This document shows positions 40,808 through 50,380 of a stretch of DNA of 64,000 nucleotides, one piece after another. The notes under the pieces were generated by a model. That model had not been told where the DNA came from. It saw nothing but the letters and a program-made list of their open reading frames with translations, and ran no database searches. A program made the translations under genes and the position numbers. Origin of the DNA: Sandaracinobacteroides hominis (lineage in GTDB: Bacteria; Pseudomonadota; Alphaproteobacteria; Sphingomonadales; Sphingomonadaceae); NCBI RefSeq assembly GCF_016464365.1, contig NZ_JADCUC010000004.1, positions 248,001-312,000 on the forward strand. The letters are read 5' to 3'. Every line of letters starts with the position of its first letter. Within the stretch, counting starts at the first letter, position 1.

Positions 40808-41794
40808 ATGGCAACTCTCGTCACCGGCGCCGCGGGCTTCATCGGCTACCACGTCGCCCGCTCCCTCCTCGATCGCGGCGAACAGGTGATCGGGATCGAC
40901 AGCTTCGTCCCCTATTACCGGCTCGATCTGAAGGAATCGCGTCTGGCTGCCTTGCAGCATCCGGATTTCACTTTCCACCGCGTCGATTTCGCGCACATGG
41001 CCGATCTCGCATCGGCGCTGGCCCCGCACCCGATCAGCCGCATTGTCCACCTGGGTGCCCAGCCCGGCGTCCGCTGGTCGATCGACCACCCGCACGATTA
41101 TGCCCATTCCAACCTCGCCGGGCAGCTGAACCTGCTGGAGCTCGCCCGCCGGCTGCAGGTGCCGATGGTCTATGCCTCCTCCTCTTCGGTCTATGGCGCC
41201 AACACCAAACTGCCGTTCGCCGTCGAGGACCGCGTCGATCACCCCATCTCGCTCTATGCCGCCACCAAGAAATCGGCCGAGCTGATGGCGGAAACCTATG
41301 CCCACCTCTACCGCATCCCGCTCACCGGCCTTCGCTTCTTCACCGTCTACGGCCCCTGGGGCCGCCCCGACATGGCAGTCTGGAAATTCACCGAGGCTTG
41401 TCTGAAGGGCGAAAAGGTGGCGCTCTTCAACGCCGGCAACATGCGCCGCGATTTCACCTATATCGGCGATATCGTCAGCGGCATCCTCGCCTGCGCCGAC
41501 ACCCCGCCGGCAGACGACGGCCGGGTAAAGCCCGGCGGCAGCGTCGCCCCGCACGCCCTCTTCAACATCGGCAACCACCGCTCCGAGCCGCTGATGCGCC
41601 TCGTGCAGGTCATCGAAAGCGCCTGCGGCAAACCGCTGCACCTCGACGATCAGCCGATGCAGCCGGGCGACGTGCCCGATACCTATGCCGATATCTCGGC
41701 CATCGCCGAAACCCACGGATTCGCCCCGACCACCCCCATCGACACCGGCGTCCCCCGCTTCGTCGACTGGTACAGGAAATGGACCGCCAACTGA
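40808..41794 (+). CDS. NAD-dependent nucleotide-sugar epimerase, probable UDP-glucuronate 4-epimerase
   Basis: This 328-residue extended short-chain dehydrogenase has the Rossmann motif VTGAAGFIGYH at residues 4-14 and the catalytic Tyr-x3-Lys in SLYAATKKSAE. Stretches DSFVPYYRLDLKESRLAAL, GAQPGVRWSIDHP and RFFTVYGPWGRPDMA match UDP-glucuronate 4-epimerases (CapI/LpsL type), giving UDP-galacturonate. ATG 40808 starts the conserved fold; ATG 40763 is open upstream. It overlaps the next glycosyltransferase gene by one base. Confidence 0.88.
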   Translation: MATLVTGAAGFIGYHVARSLLDRGEQVIGIDSFVPYYRLDLKESRLAALQHPDFTFHRVDFAHMADLASALAPHPISRIVHLGAQPGVRWSIDHPHDYAHSNLAGQLNLLELARRLQVPMVYASSSSVYGANTKLPFAVEDRVDHPISLYAATKKSAELMAETYAHLYRIPLTGLRFFTVYGPWGRPDMAVWKFTEACLKGEKVALFNAGNMRRDFTYIGDIVSGILACADTPPADDGRVKPGGSVAPHALFNIGNHRSEPLMRLVQVIESACGKPLHLDDQPMQPGDVPDTYADISAIAETHGFAPTTPIDTGVPRFVDWYRKWTAN

Positions 41795-42702
41795 TGCCTG
41801 CAAGCTCCAGCGCAACGCCCGGCGTCTCCGTCGTCATCCCCGCCTACAACCGCGAGAAAACGGTCGAGACCGCCATCCGCAGCGTGCTCTGGCAAACCCT
41901 TCCCGCCGCCGAGATCCTGGTCGTCGACGATGGCTCCACCGACAATACCGCCGCCGTCGTGCAGGCGATGAACCACCCCCTCGTCAAGCTGATCCGCCAG
42001 CCCAACGGCGGCATTTCCGCCGCCCGCAACGCCGGCATCCGCGCCGCCGGCAGCGAATGGGTCGCCTTCCAGGACAGCGACGACGAATGGCTCCCGCGCA
42101 AGCTGGAGCTGCAGATGCCCCGCCTCACTGCAGGCGATTTCGTCGCCTCCTATTGCGGCCTCCTCATCACCGGCTCGCCCGCAGACCTCGACAGCTACGG
42201 CCCGGCAAGACGCCAGAGCTTCACCTACCACCCCGATCCCTCGCTCATGCCCGTAGCCGGCCACATCCTCGAAACCCTGCTGATGACCAATCCGATCAGC
42301 ACGCAGACCCTCGTCGCCCGCCGCGAGACGCTGCTCGCTGTCGGCCTCTTCGACGAGCAGCTGAAATCGCTCGTCGACTGGGACATCGCCATCCGCCTCG
42401 CCACCGCCGGCAGCATCGATTTCGTCGACGAGCCGCTGGTGCTGCAACGCTTCACCCCCAACAGCATCACCCGCGACAGCGCCAAGCGCGTGCAGAGCTG
42501 GATACACATCCACGAAAAGCACCGCGCCCTGTTCGAAAGCAGCCCCGCCGCGCTCGCCAACCACGCCCTGCGCATAGCCGGAGCCAGCCGCCGCATGGGA
42601 GACAGGGAAACAGCCTCGCGCTACTTCCGGATAGCCCGCAACGCCGGCCCGCTGCCGCTGAAAGCCCGTCTCAGGGCCCTCGCCGCCTCAACCCGGTTAT
42701 AG
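41794..42702 (+). CDS. Glycosyltransferase family 2
   Basis: This 302-residue GT-A enzyme has VSVVIPAYNREKTVETAIRS, LVVDDGSTDNT, GGISAARNAGI and FQDSDDEWLP (metal site) in order over the first 95 residues. It is translationally coupled to the epimerase (TGATG), suggesting that it uses the sugar that enzyme makes, for example galacturonate; this is inference. It is convergent with the ligase/polymerase gene, 10 bases away. Confidence 0.92.
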   Translation: MPASSSATPGVSVVIPAYNREKTVETAIRSVLWQTLPAAEILVVDDGSTDNTAAVVQAMNHPLVKLIRQPNGGISAARNAGIRAAGSEWVAFQDSDDEWLPRKLELQMPRLTAGDFVASYCGLLITGSPADLDSYGPARRQSFTYHPDPSLMPVAGHILETLLMTNPISTQTLVARRETLLAVGLFDEQLKSLVDWDIAIRLATAGSIDFVDEPLVLQRFTPNSITRDSAKRVQSWIHIHEKHRALFESSPAALANHALRIAGASRRMGDRETASRYFRIARNAGPLPLKARLRALAASTRL

Positions 42703-42712
42703 CGCCCTACGT

Positions 42713-44302
42713 TCAGGCCAGCGCCCGGCCCTTCAGGTCCATTGCGCCCGCCGGCGCCGCCTGCTTCTCCAGCTGCGCCAACCGATAGCGATTGGCGGCG
42801 ATCCCGGCCGCAAGGATCATGGGGAAATAGAAGTTCCCCTCGAAGCTCAGCGAATACATCGTCAGCAGGAACAGGATGATCGATTGCGCAAACACGCTGC
42901 ACAGCTGTGAGGATTCGTCATCGTGGCGCAGCGAATCGCGGATTCCGTGGAAGGCAAACATGCCAAAGAAGGCAATGAAGCAGAGGAAGCCCACCACCCC
43001 ATAGTCCAGCAGCAGGTTGATCCAATAGCTGTCGATGATCCAGGTCCCGTCGGCGGTGGGCTTGCCGGCGATTTCCGCCGCGCGACCCGCTCCATTGCCC
43101 AGCGGATTGGAGGTCAGCGAATTGATCGCCCGTGTCCACTGCATCTGCCGCACATCGTCGCTGCCGGCATGTTGCTGGCCACCCACGGTCCACATCCGCA
43201 TCCGCCGGCTGGAGGCGATCAGCACCCCCATGATCAGGATGAAAGTGGGGGCCGCCAGCATCGCCGCCGGGCCGATCACGTCAGACCCGTGCGTGGGCTT
43301 CAGATAACGGCGCAGCGCAAACACGGCGACATACATCACCACGCCCAGGATCATGCCGGTAAAGGCCGTCCGGGTATTCGTCGCCCAGGCGATGAAGATG
43401 GTCAGCACCAGCAGCGCCCACGCCCACGGCTTCACCCTGTCCTTCGCGGTAAAGGCCGCGTGCATGGCAAACGGCGTCAGCAACACCACCAGCTGCCCGA
43501 AATAGAGCGCCACCGGATAGATGCCGCGCAGGCGATAGCGGCCGTCGTCGCGCCGAGCCGAATAGAGGATCTTTTCGATCAGATTGGGATCCACCTTCAG
43601 GAAGCGCGGGATATGGTTCGCCCAGAAGGGCTGCTCCAGATGATATTCTATCAGGCAGACCACAAACAGGATCGCCATGCACCACAGCACCAGCCGGTAC
43701 AGGCGCTTGATCATCGCGTCGTCCATCAGCACCCACAGGCCAACCAGCATCGGCAGGTTCCACAGCACGATAAAGTTTATGGCGGAGATGGCAGAATCTG
43801 GCATCTTCCTGGAAAGACCCACCGTCAGCAACTGCAGTATGATGAACAGGGCATACAGCCCGAACAGCAGCTTGGACGTGCTGACAACACCCGCCAGCTC
43901 CCTGCGCGATTCCGCCGACTGGGAGAATTGCATCAGGAACATCAACACCATCAGCGCGAACATCAGCCGCGAAGGGGTGATCCACGGCAGACCCTGCACG
44001 TTCAGCGCCAGATAACCCGGCCACAACAGCATCGAGGCCAGATAGGCCATGAAATACCAGCCGATCGATCGCCTGAAATCGACATTGCCGTCGGGCGCCA
44101 TCCACAGCAGCACCAGCAGCAGCACGCCCAGCACGGCGACAAAGCCCTGCACCACCAGCTGCCCGAACACCGCCAGCCAGAAGCCCATGAACATAGCGAA
44201 CATGATCAGAGCGGCCACACCCAGCGTCTTCAGCGCCAGATGCTTCCAGTCATTCACTTGCCGCGTGTAGGGCGGCAGTATCCGCTCGCGCGCTTTCGAC
44301 AT
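42713..44302 (-). CDS. O-antigen ligase/polymerase-like membrane protein
   Basis: This 529-residue protein has about 12 transmembrane segments and a large periplasmic loop near residues 370-420, the Wzy/WaaL architecture. The TNTRTAFTG stretch near residue 310 and SNPLGNGAGR are typical of this superfamily. It should polymerise or ligate glycan at the periplasmic face. The neighbouring flippase fits a Wzx/Wzy-type pathway. Ligase and polymerase cannot be told apart here. Confidence 0.88.
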   Translation of the reverse strand: MSKARERILPPYTRQVNDWKHLALKTLGVAALIMFAMFMGFWLAVFGQLVVQGFVAVLGVLLLVLLWMAPDGNVDFRRSIGWYFMAYLASMLLWPGYLALNVQGLPWITPSRLMFALMVLMFLMQFSQSAESRRELAGVVSTSKLLFGLYALFIILQLLTVGLSRKMPDSAISAINFIVLWNLPMLVGLWVLMDDAMIKRLYRLVLWCMAILFVVCLIEYHLEQPFWANHIPRFLKVDPNLIEKILYSARRDDGRYRLRGIYPVALYFGQLVVLLTPFAMHAAFTAKDRVKPWAWALLVLTIFIAWATNTRTAFTGMILGVVMYVAVFALRRYLKPTHGSDVIGPAAMLAAPTFILIMGVLIASSRRMRMWTVGGQQHAGSDDVRQMQWTRAINSLTSNPLGNGAGRAAEIAGKPTADGTWIIDSYWINLLLDYGVVGFLCFIAFFGMFAFHGIRDSLRHDDESSQLCSVFAQSIILFLLTMYSLSFEGNFYFPMILAAGIAANRYRLAQLEKQAAPAGAMDLKGRALA

Positions 44303-44446
44303 CGCCGCCCCTTACCCAAACACCAGCCGCTGCTCCAGCCGGATTCAGGGTAAAGGCTGAAACGCCGCACCGCAATCCGCCCATGTTGCATTCGCACACT
44401 GAATCCCTATCTTCCGCCCCGGGGGAACAGCGGGGTCGGTCCTCAC

Positions 44447-45505
44447 ATGCAGACAAGTTTCTCAACGGTTGTCGTTACCCGAAACCGGCCCGACGTTCTC
44501 GCGTTGGCGCTGCCGCTGCACATCGCCCAGTCGCGACTGCCGGAAAAACTGCTGATCGTCGACAGCAGCGACAACCCCGAACCCAATCGCCAGCTTGCAG
44601 AACGCCTGGCCCTGGCCGCCCCCTTCCCGATCCAGCACCAGGTCTCCAGCCCGGGAATCAGCGTGCAGCGCAACATCGGCGTCTCGCAGGTAAGCAGCGA
44701 CGTCATCTTCATGCCCGATGACGACAGCCTCCTGCACGCCGATGCCGTCGCCCAGATGCTGCATATCTACGATCTCGATACAGAGCAGCGGATCGGCGGC
44801 GTCTGCAGCCTCGAAAGCCGCACACCCCCACCCGGCACGCTCGGCTCCGCCGACATCGATCCGGCCCGCCCTGTCTATCACAAGCGCCGTGCGGACCGGC
44901 TGAAGTCGCGCGTCACCCCGCATGTGAACCGCTTCGAGAACCGGCATTTCCCCGATCCGATGAAGCACGCTGCCCGTCGGCTGCAGCAGCCGCTCGCCAT
45001 TCCCGCCTGGCTGGCGCAGGAACAGGCGGTGCCGGTGGAATGGATGCCCGGCTTCCGCATGTCGTTCCGCACCCAATGTCTGAAGGCGGTCGGCTTCAAC
45101 GAGCTGCTCGGCCGCTATTCGCTGTTCGAGGATGTCGACGCCGGCCTCGGCGTGCTGGGCAACGGCCGCCTCCTCGTCGGCACCCACCGCGCCCACATCT
45201 ATCACCACCGCTCGCCGGAAAACCGCAGCAATGGCCGCACCATGGGCGCCATCCAGATTCTCAACCGCGCCTATATCACCTGCCGCCACAGTCCGGCCGA
45301 CAGCGAGCGCGACCGCACTATCCGCAACTACTCCCGCTTCCGCCTGTTCCAGTTCCGCATGCTGTCCGGCCGCAACAGCTATGAACGGCAGCGCTACGAA
45401 GGCGCGAGCGCCGCGGTAGAGCGCCTTCCGCGCCTGCTCGCAGCCGGCCCCGCGCTGGATGAAACCTATCTCGGACTACGCCGGGAAATCCTCGCCCTCG
45501 AATAG
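44447..45505 (+). CDS. Glycosyltransferase family 2
   Basis: This 352-residue protein has an N-terminal GT-A domain: FSTVVVTRNRPDVLALAL, LLIVDSSDNPEPN, GISVQRNIGV and IFMPDDDSLL (metal site near residue 92). A later FEDVDAGLGVLGNG is an acceptor-side acid region. The C-terminus has no recognised domain. The VanZ-like gene follows 9 bases later. Confidence 0.9.
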   Translation: MQTSFSTVVVTRNRPDVLALALPLHIAQSRLPEKLLIVDSSDNPEPNRQLAERLALAAPFPIQHQVSSPGISVQRNIGVSQVSSDVIFMPDDDSLLHADAVAQMLHIYDLDTEQRIGGVCSLESRTPPPGTLGSADIDPARPVYHKRRADRLKSRVTPHVNRFENRHFPDPMKHAARRLQQPLAIPAWLAQEQAVPVEWMPGFRMSFRTQCLKAVGFNELLGRYSLFEDVDAGLGVLGNGRLLVGTHRAHIYHHRSPENRSNGRTMGAIQILNRAYITCRHSPADSERDRTIRNYSRFRLFQFRMLSGRNSYERQRYEGASAAVERLPRLLAAGPALDETYLGLRREILALE

Positions 45506-45514
45506 AAGTCCCGG

Positions 45515-46072
45515 ATGACCGCTCCCTTCCTCGCCGTCTATCTTGGCGGCGCCTTCCTCCTCGCCCTGGCCGTCGCCCTCCCGGCCACCGGCGCCGCCTC
45601 GCTGCTCGCCGGCCGCGCCGCCTGGCGCTGGCTGCCTTTCCTTATCGCCACCTTCTTCTTCATCTTCCTCACCCAGCACCCGTTTCCGGCGCCCGGCAGC
45701 CTCCACTGCCCCGTCCCCTACATGCAACCAAAGCTGCAGCCTTTCGATTTCCTGCACATCCTCGGGGAAGGTCTCGCCTCGCCCAGCCCCTGGCTCGGCA
45801 AGCAGGCGGCCGCCATCGGCATGAACTTCGCCATCTGCGCGATGATCGGCGCACTGCTGGCCCGCCACAGCCGCAGCCTTTTCACCGCAATCCTCTTCGG
45901 CCTCGGCCTGCCGCTCCTCGTCGAGCTCAGCCAGCTCACCGGACTCTTCGGTATCTATCCCTGTGCCTACCGCCTGTTCGACGTCGACGACCTGATCCTC
46001 AACTTCGCCGGCATCCTCAGCGGCTTCCTCGCCGCCCGCGCCTTCCTGCGCGCACGCGCGACCAAAGCCTAG
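45515..46072 (+). CDS. VanZ-like membrane protein
   Basis: This 185-residue protein has four to five transmembrane segments. The stretch VELSQLTGLFGIYPCAYRLFDVDDLILNFAG is the VanZ-like core (Glu, then Asp-Asp before a membrane helix). VanZ-like proteins are envelope proteins of poorly known function and are frequent in exopolysaccharide loci. It overlaps the convergent beta-helix gene by 4 bases. Confidence 0.85.
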   Translation: MTAPFLAVYLGGAFLLALAVALPATGAASLLAGRAAWRWLPFLIATFFFIFLTQHPFPAPGSLHCPVPYMQPKLQPFDFLHILGEGLASPSPWLGKQAAAIGMNFAICAMIGALLARHSRSLFTAILFGLGLPLLVELSQLTGLFGIYPCAYRLFDVDDLILNFAGILSGFLAARAFLRARATKA

Positions 46073-47406
46073 GGTTCCGCCCGCTCCGCGTGAATCTTCA
46101 ACGCATTGGCCAGCGCCACCCGGAAATCGTCCGGCGCGCCATGGCTGAACGGCTCCAGCACGCCGATCCCCCTGGCCCGCGCCTTCGATCCCTGCTTGGT
46201 GATGAAGGCCGACAGCTCCGGCACCTCGCCGGTCGGCTGCGCCGGCAGCACCGAGGTGATGCGCTCCCCCTTCGAGCTCACCGTCACATTATCGCTGAAC
46301 TGCGCCTCGCTCTGCCCGAACAGCGGCGCGATATTCTTGCGCACCACATTCTCCGGCACCCCGAACCGCGTCAGGATCGCCGGCTGCAGCGCCCCGCTGC
46401 AGCGCGGGTCCTTGGCCTGCGCATCGGCCCGCTTGATCCCGGAAAGCGACCAGGGTGAGGCGACGACCACGTTATTCTCCACCACCGATCCATGCACCGA
46501 CGTAACCGTCACTCCGTGCTTGGAGGCGCCATAATAGACGTTGCGCTGCACCAGAAAATTGTCGTGGTAGATTTGCGGAGCCTTCGGATTCCCCGTCGTT
46601 TCCGAGCGGATGAAGATGCCCTGTATCGCCCCGCACAGGCCGTGCATCATCACATTCTCCACAATCCGCACATTTGAGGAGCCGATCTTCTCCCGCGCCG
46701 TCCAGAACTGGATTGAATCCGGATGCTCCCGGTCCATGAACTTCGGCGAGAAACTGTGGAAATAGTTGCGCATCAGGTCCAGGTTGGTCGACGCCGCCAC
46801 GTTCAGCCCTTCGCGCACATGGCGCACCGTATTGTCGGCAAAGGTCGCGCGATCGGTCTGCTGGAAATAGGCGGTGCCGCGGAAATCCTCGAAGATGTTC
46901 CCGGCGATCGTCATGTGTCGGGAAAAGCGGATCCACGCCGCCACGCCATTATCGTCCCACGGATCCTGGTTGTGATTGGCGCCCGTCACCAGATTGCCGG
47001 CAAACACGATGTTGCTGGCATTGCTCATGCCCACCAGCGGCCGGCCCAGACCGCTCACCTGCACGCCGGCAACGACGATGCCGCTCGCCCCGTCCAGTGT
47101 CAGCTTGGTAAAGACCGGGCGCTTGTCGGTCGCCGCGATCAGGGTCAGCGGCTGTCCCTCGAACTTCTTGCCCCTCAGGCTCAGCTCGCCATAGTCGCCG
47201 GGCTGCAGCCGGATCTCGGTCCCGCCCTTTGCCGTCAGCAGCGCCGCCTGCAGCTGCACCGGCCCGGAAACCGTCTTCACGGCACCCGAAGCAGCCGGGG
47301 CCGCCGCATCGCAGGCCGTTGCCAGCAACGGCAGCAGCGCCGCCGCAGTCCATCTGCACACCGCGCGCCCGCTGCTCCGGCCAGTTCGTACTGTCATTGC
47401 TGTCAT
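46069..47406 (-). CDS. Beta-helix lipoprotein, putative polysaccharide lyase/binder (paralogue 1)
   Basis: The 445-residue product starts at ATG 47406 with a lipoprotein signal (LLPLLATAC, lipid-bearing Cys about residue 32). The mature part is a right-handed parallel beta-helix of the chondroitinase-B/alginate-lyase type: AALLTAKGGTEIRLQPGDYG, then repeated short coils. It shares NQDPWDDN, HPDSIQFWTAREK and GIFIRSE with the proteins at 47602-49995 and 53006-54298. Degradation or trimming of the exopolysaccharide is inferred from fold and context; catalytic residues are not assigned. It lies downstream of paralogue 2 with a terminator between. Confidence 0.8.
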   Translation of the reverse strand: MTAMTVRTGRSSGRAVCRWTAAALLPLLATACDAAAPAASGAVKTVSGPVQLQAALLTAKGGTEIRLQPGDYGELSLRGKKFEGQPLTLIAATDKRPVFTKLTLDGASGIVVAGVQVSGLGRPLVGMSNASNIVFAGNLVTGANHNQDPWDDNGVAAWIRFSRHMTIAGNIFEDFRGTAYFQQTDRATFADNTVRHVREGLNVAASTNLDLMRNYFHSFSPKFMDREHPDSIQFWTAREKIGSSNVRIVENVMMHGLCGAIQGIFIRSETTGNPKAPQIYHDNFLVQRNVYYGASKHGVTVTSVHGSVVENNVVVASPWSLSGIKRADAQAKDPRCSGALQPAILTRFGVPENVVRKNIAPLFGQSEAQFSDNVTVSSKGERITSVLPAQPTGEVPELSAFITKQGSKARARGIGVLEPFSHGAPDDFRVALANALKIHAERAEP

Positions 47407-47546
47407 GCCGATCCACCCGCTGACGCCACACCTTTCGGAAACCTGCCGCCTCTCCGCCCCGGAGTCGAGGCGCTGCGGCAGATAAGGCGCTCGTCCCGCC
47501 CCGCCCGCCGCTCCGTCTGTCAGATAGGAAGGGCCATCCGCCAAAA

Positions 47547-47573
47547 GGGGCCGGGGTTTGTCGCCCCGGCCCC
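47547..47573 (-). terminator. Strong hairpin terminator after beta-helix paralogue 2
   Basis: On the minus strand GGGGCCGGGG (47573-47564) pairs perfectly with CCCCGGCCCC (47556-47547) around a 7-base loop, followed by TTTT. It sits 28 bases after the stop of the gene at 47602-49995, in the right orientation. Confidence 0.85.
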
Positions 47574-47601
47574 TCCAGGGGGATGTCCGGGCGCTACGCT
47601 G

Positions 47602-49995
47602 CTACGACTTGTGCACCTCCAGCGCACGTTCCAGTGCCTGCCGTGCGGTCAGCGTCGCGCCATAGGCGTAGCTGGCCAGCACGCCGACCCCCTGCGTCCG
47701 CGCCGCCGACGGGTTCTTCGTCAGGAACACGCTCAGGGCCGGGGTCGCACCGGTGGGCCGGGTCCGGAACACCTCGGTCCAGACGGTCGTGCCCGTCGTG
47801 GAGACGGTGATGTTGTTGGATTGGCTGCCGTCGCTGGTCCCCAGCTGGCTGACGATGTTGTTGCGGATCATGTGCGAGGTCGTGCCAAAGCGCGAGAGAA
47901 GCGCCGGCTTCAGCGCGCCGCTGCAGCGCGGGTCCTTCTTCTGGGCATCGGCGCGGCTGACGCCGGTTTCGGAATAGGGCGAGGCGATCACGACATTGTT
48001 CTCGGCCACCGCCCCGTCGATCGAAGACATCGAAAGTCCGTTCTTCGACGCGCCAAAATAGACGTTGCCGCGAATGGTGAAGTCGGTGTGACGGATCTGC
48101 GGGATGTTCTTGCCCTCGGTTTCCGAGCGGATGAAGATGCCCTGTACCGCCGCGCAGCCGCCGTGCGCCATCACATTCTCGATGATCTTCACATGGCTCG
48201 ATCCGACCTTCTCGCGCGAGGTCCAGAACTGGATCGAGTCCGGATGCTCACCGGCCGCGACCTTGGGCGAGAAGCTGTGGAAATAGTTGCGATAGAGATC
48301 GAGGTCGTCGGTCGCCGCAACATTGATGCCTTCGCGGATATGCCGCAGCGTGTTGTATTCGAAGGTCACCTTCGACGATTGCTGGAAATAGACGCCGCCG
48401 CGCAGGTCTTCCAGCAGGTTGCCGGTCAGCGTCACGCGCTCCGCAAAGCGGACATGGATGCCCGAATTGCCGTCATCCCACGGATCGCTGTTGCGGTTCA
48501 CGCTGGTGACCACATTGCCGGCAAATATGATGTCGCGCGTGCTGTTCAGATAGACTGCCGCCCGCTCGGAGCTGGAAATCTGCATCCCCGAAATCGCCAT
48601 GCCGCTCGAGCTCGACAGGTTCATGTGGGTGAACACCGGCCGCACGGACGTCGCCGCCAGCAGCTTCACCCGACCCAGCTTATAGGCCTTGGAAGTCCAC
48701 ACCAGGCTGCCGTAATTGCCCGGCTGCAGGCGGATTTCGGCGCCTCCGGGAACGGTCAGCGCCGTCGAAAGCGCAGCCCTCAGCTCGGTGAGGTTCGATA
48801 CGCTGAACTGGCGCACGCCGGGGTTGGTCGCCATCTCGCCCACTTCGGGCGTCAGGCCATCGGCAGGCGAAGTCGGTTGGGTCAGGGTCTCGACGGCCGG
48901 CGGGACGGCAGACGGAGCAGTGGGTTCCGCAGGCGAAGGGACGCTGCTTGTCGAAGCCGGTTGCGAAACCGCAATCAGCGGCGCCTGCAGTTCCGCCCGG
49001 TCAACGCCGGTCACCATATCCACCACGGTCTTGACAGCGTCAGCCACGGCGTCAGCCGCCGACGAAGCCGCGTTGGAAACGGCGTCCACCACACCGCCGA
49101 CGACATCGACCACCGCATCGATCACGGTATCGACAACCGAGCCATCTGCCGGCGCGGTCGGCGCCGCCGTCTCCGGCTCGGTAGCCGGAGCAGAGGGCGT
49201 AGAGGCTGGAGCAGCGGGCGTGGAGGCAGCGGGGGTCGAGACAACAGGCGTGGAAACAGCAGGCGTGGTGGCAACCGGCTCAGTCACCGCCGGAGTGGTT
49301 GCAGGCGGCGTGGTAGCCGGCGGCGTGCCAACGGGCGCAGTGGTAACGGGCGGAGTGCTAACCGGCGCCGGGGTAATGGGCGGAGTGGTAACGGCCGGAG
49401 GCGTGACCACCGGAACGGGAACCGCCGGAACCGTCGCCGCCGATGCTGCAGGTGTAGGTGTAGGTGTAGGTACAACTGGCGCCATCGGGTTCGAAGCCAG
49501 ATACGGCTCAAATCCGCCGGGCTCGCCGGGGATCAGCCGCAGGATCCGGCCGAGCGTGATCGCGAAAGAGGTGGTTGCCGCCGTCTTGCTGCTCGAAACC
49601 CTGGCTGCAGGAGCGGAAGCGGCTGCAGGAGCAGAAGTCGCTGCAGCAGTCGATACCACCTTCGGCGCAGCCGATTGCACCAGGGTCGGAAGGACGACCG
49701 GCGCAGCCACCGCCGGTGCAGATGCGGCAACCGGCGTTTGCACGGCTGCAACCGAAGTGCCACCGCTCGGCGCCGCCTGCGGAACGGGCGGAACGGCAGG
49801 CTTGTTTACAGGCGCGGACTCGGTAGCAACCACAGCATGCGTCTGGACAGCCTTGGGCGCTGTCGAACTTCCTATAAGGAAATCGAATGTTTCCAGTATT
49901 TTATCAAAATCTATGAAGAAAAGTGAGCGCGCATTCGCCGGCGCTGCAATCATCAGCAGCGCCCCGCCCAAGGCGAGACTTTTGTTACACAACAT
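47602..49995 (-). CDS. Secreted beta-helix protein with long Pro/Thr-rich linker (paralogue 2)
   Basis: This 797-residue protein has a signal peptide (LALGGALLMIAAPANA). Low-complexity Ala/Pro/Val sequence follows, then a Pro/Thr-rich linker (about residues 175-285, PTPTPTP to PATEP) and an Ala/Val helical segment (SVVDTVIDAVVDVVGGVVDA). A beta-helix domain from about residue 395 to the end carries NSDPWDDGN, HPDSIQFWTSREK and GIFIRSE. ATG 49995 has AAGGG upstream. The linker could hold the catalytic domain away from the surface. The domain is paralogous to 46069-47406 and 53006-54298. Function is inferred only. Confidence 0.8.
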   Translation of the reverse strand: MLCNKSLALGGALLMIAAPANARSLFFIDFDKILETFDFLIGSSTAPKAVQTHAVVATESAPVNKPAVPPVPQAAPSGGTSVAAVQTPVAASAPAVAAPVVLPTLVQSAAPKVVSTAAATSAPAAASAPAARVSSSKTAATTSFAITLGRILRLIPGEPGGFEPYLASNPMAPVVPTPTPTPAASAATVPAVPVPVVTPPAVTTPPITPAPVSTPPVTTAPVGTPPATTPPATTPAVTEPVATTPAVSTPVVSTPAASTPAAPASTPSAPATEPETAAPTAPADGSVVDTVIDAVVDVVGGVVDAVSNAASSAADAVADAVKTVVDMVTGVDRAELQAPLIAVSQPASTSSVPSPAEPTAPSAVPPAVETLTQPTSPADGLTPEVGEMATNPGVRQFSVSNLTELRAALSTALTVPGGAEIRLQPGNYGSLVWTSKAYKLGRVKLLAATSVRPVFTHMNLSSSSGMAISGMQISSSERAAVYLNSTRDIIFAGNVVTSVNRNSDPWDDGNSGIHVRFAERVTLTGNLLEDLRGGVYFQQSSKVTFEYNTLRHIREGINVAATDDLDLYRNYFHSFSPKVAAGEHPDSIQFWTSREKVGSSHVKIIENVMAHGGCAAVQGIFIRSETEGKNIPQIRHTDFTIRGNVYFGASKNGLSMSSIDGAVAENNVVIASPYSETGVSRADAQKKDPRCSGALKPALLSRFGTTSHMIRNNIVSQLGTSDGSQSNNITVSTTGTTVWTEVFRTRPTGATPALSVFLTKNPSAARTQGVGVLASYAYGATLTARQALERALEVHKS

Positions 49996-50380
49996 GAAGC
50001 AACCCTTTGTTTTATAATTATTGTGATTATCCGCAGAGTTTCGCTTAACCACGTCGGGCACAAGCTTAACCCGCAGATCGGCCGACGAGCCGTGCGAAAT
50101 CATCGGTGAATCGAGTTTTCGGCCTGCAAAATGATTTCTGGTCGGTAACGTTTTAACGATGCGTTACGATTCGACTCCGAGTCGAAGTGTTCAGCAAATA
50201 TGCCTGTTTTCCGAGGCTTCACGTGCGTCCCACAGATCATTTCTCACTCCGCCGCCGCGGATGAAACGACCTCCTGCAGCCGACATCCGTGAAATAGTTA
50301 ACACGACCTGCCGACCGCGCGCCGCGCGGGCAAGAACCTTAAGACCTGTTAACGATAAACGGTGCTGCAGGCGCGATGAC
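49996..50380. other. AT-richer regulatory gap between beta-helix gene and DUF2948 gene
   Basis: These 385 bases lie upstream of the gene at 47602-49995 and downstream of the murA-DUF2948 unit. The part nearest the beta-helix gene is AT-rich (minus strand AATTATAAAAC about 20 bases before its ATG) and probably holds its promoter. Two dyads lie at 50145-50186. No reading frame with recognisable content was found. Confidence 0.55.
50145..50186. promoter_or_regulatory. Adjacent dyads, possible operator
   Basis: GTAACG (50145-50150) is repeated inversely as CGTTAC (50162-50167). Two bases later comes the 17-bp palindrome TTCGACTCCGAGTCGAA (50170-50186, 8-bp arms, one central base). They sit about 150 bases upstream of the beta-helix gene start. 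A regulator site is plausible but untested. Confidence 0.4.

Noticed and set aside
49240-49470. CRISPR-like or satellite repeat
   Set aside because: Units are irregular, in frame and encode a Pro/Thr linker; no spacers or cas genes occur in the window.
46723-49926. A 1067-codon plus-strand frame across the two beta-helix genes
   Set aside because: Arg/Gly-rich shadow of the minus-strand genes, without domains.
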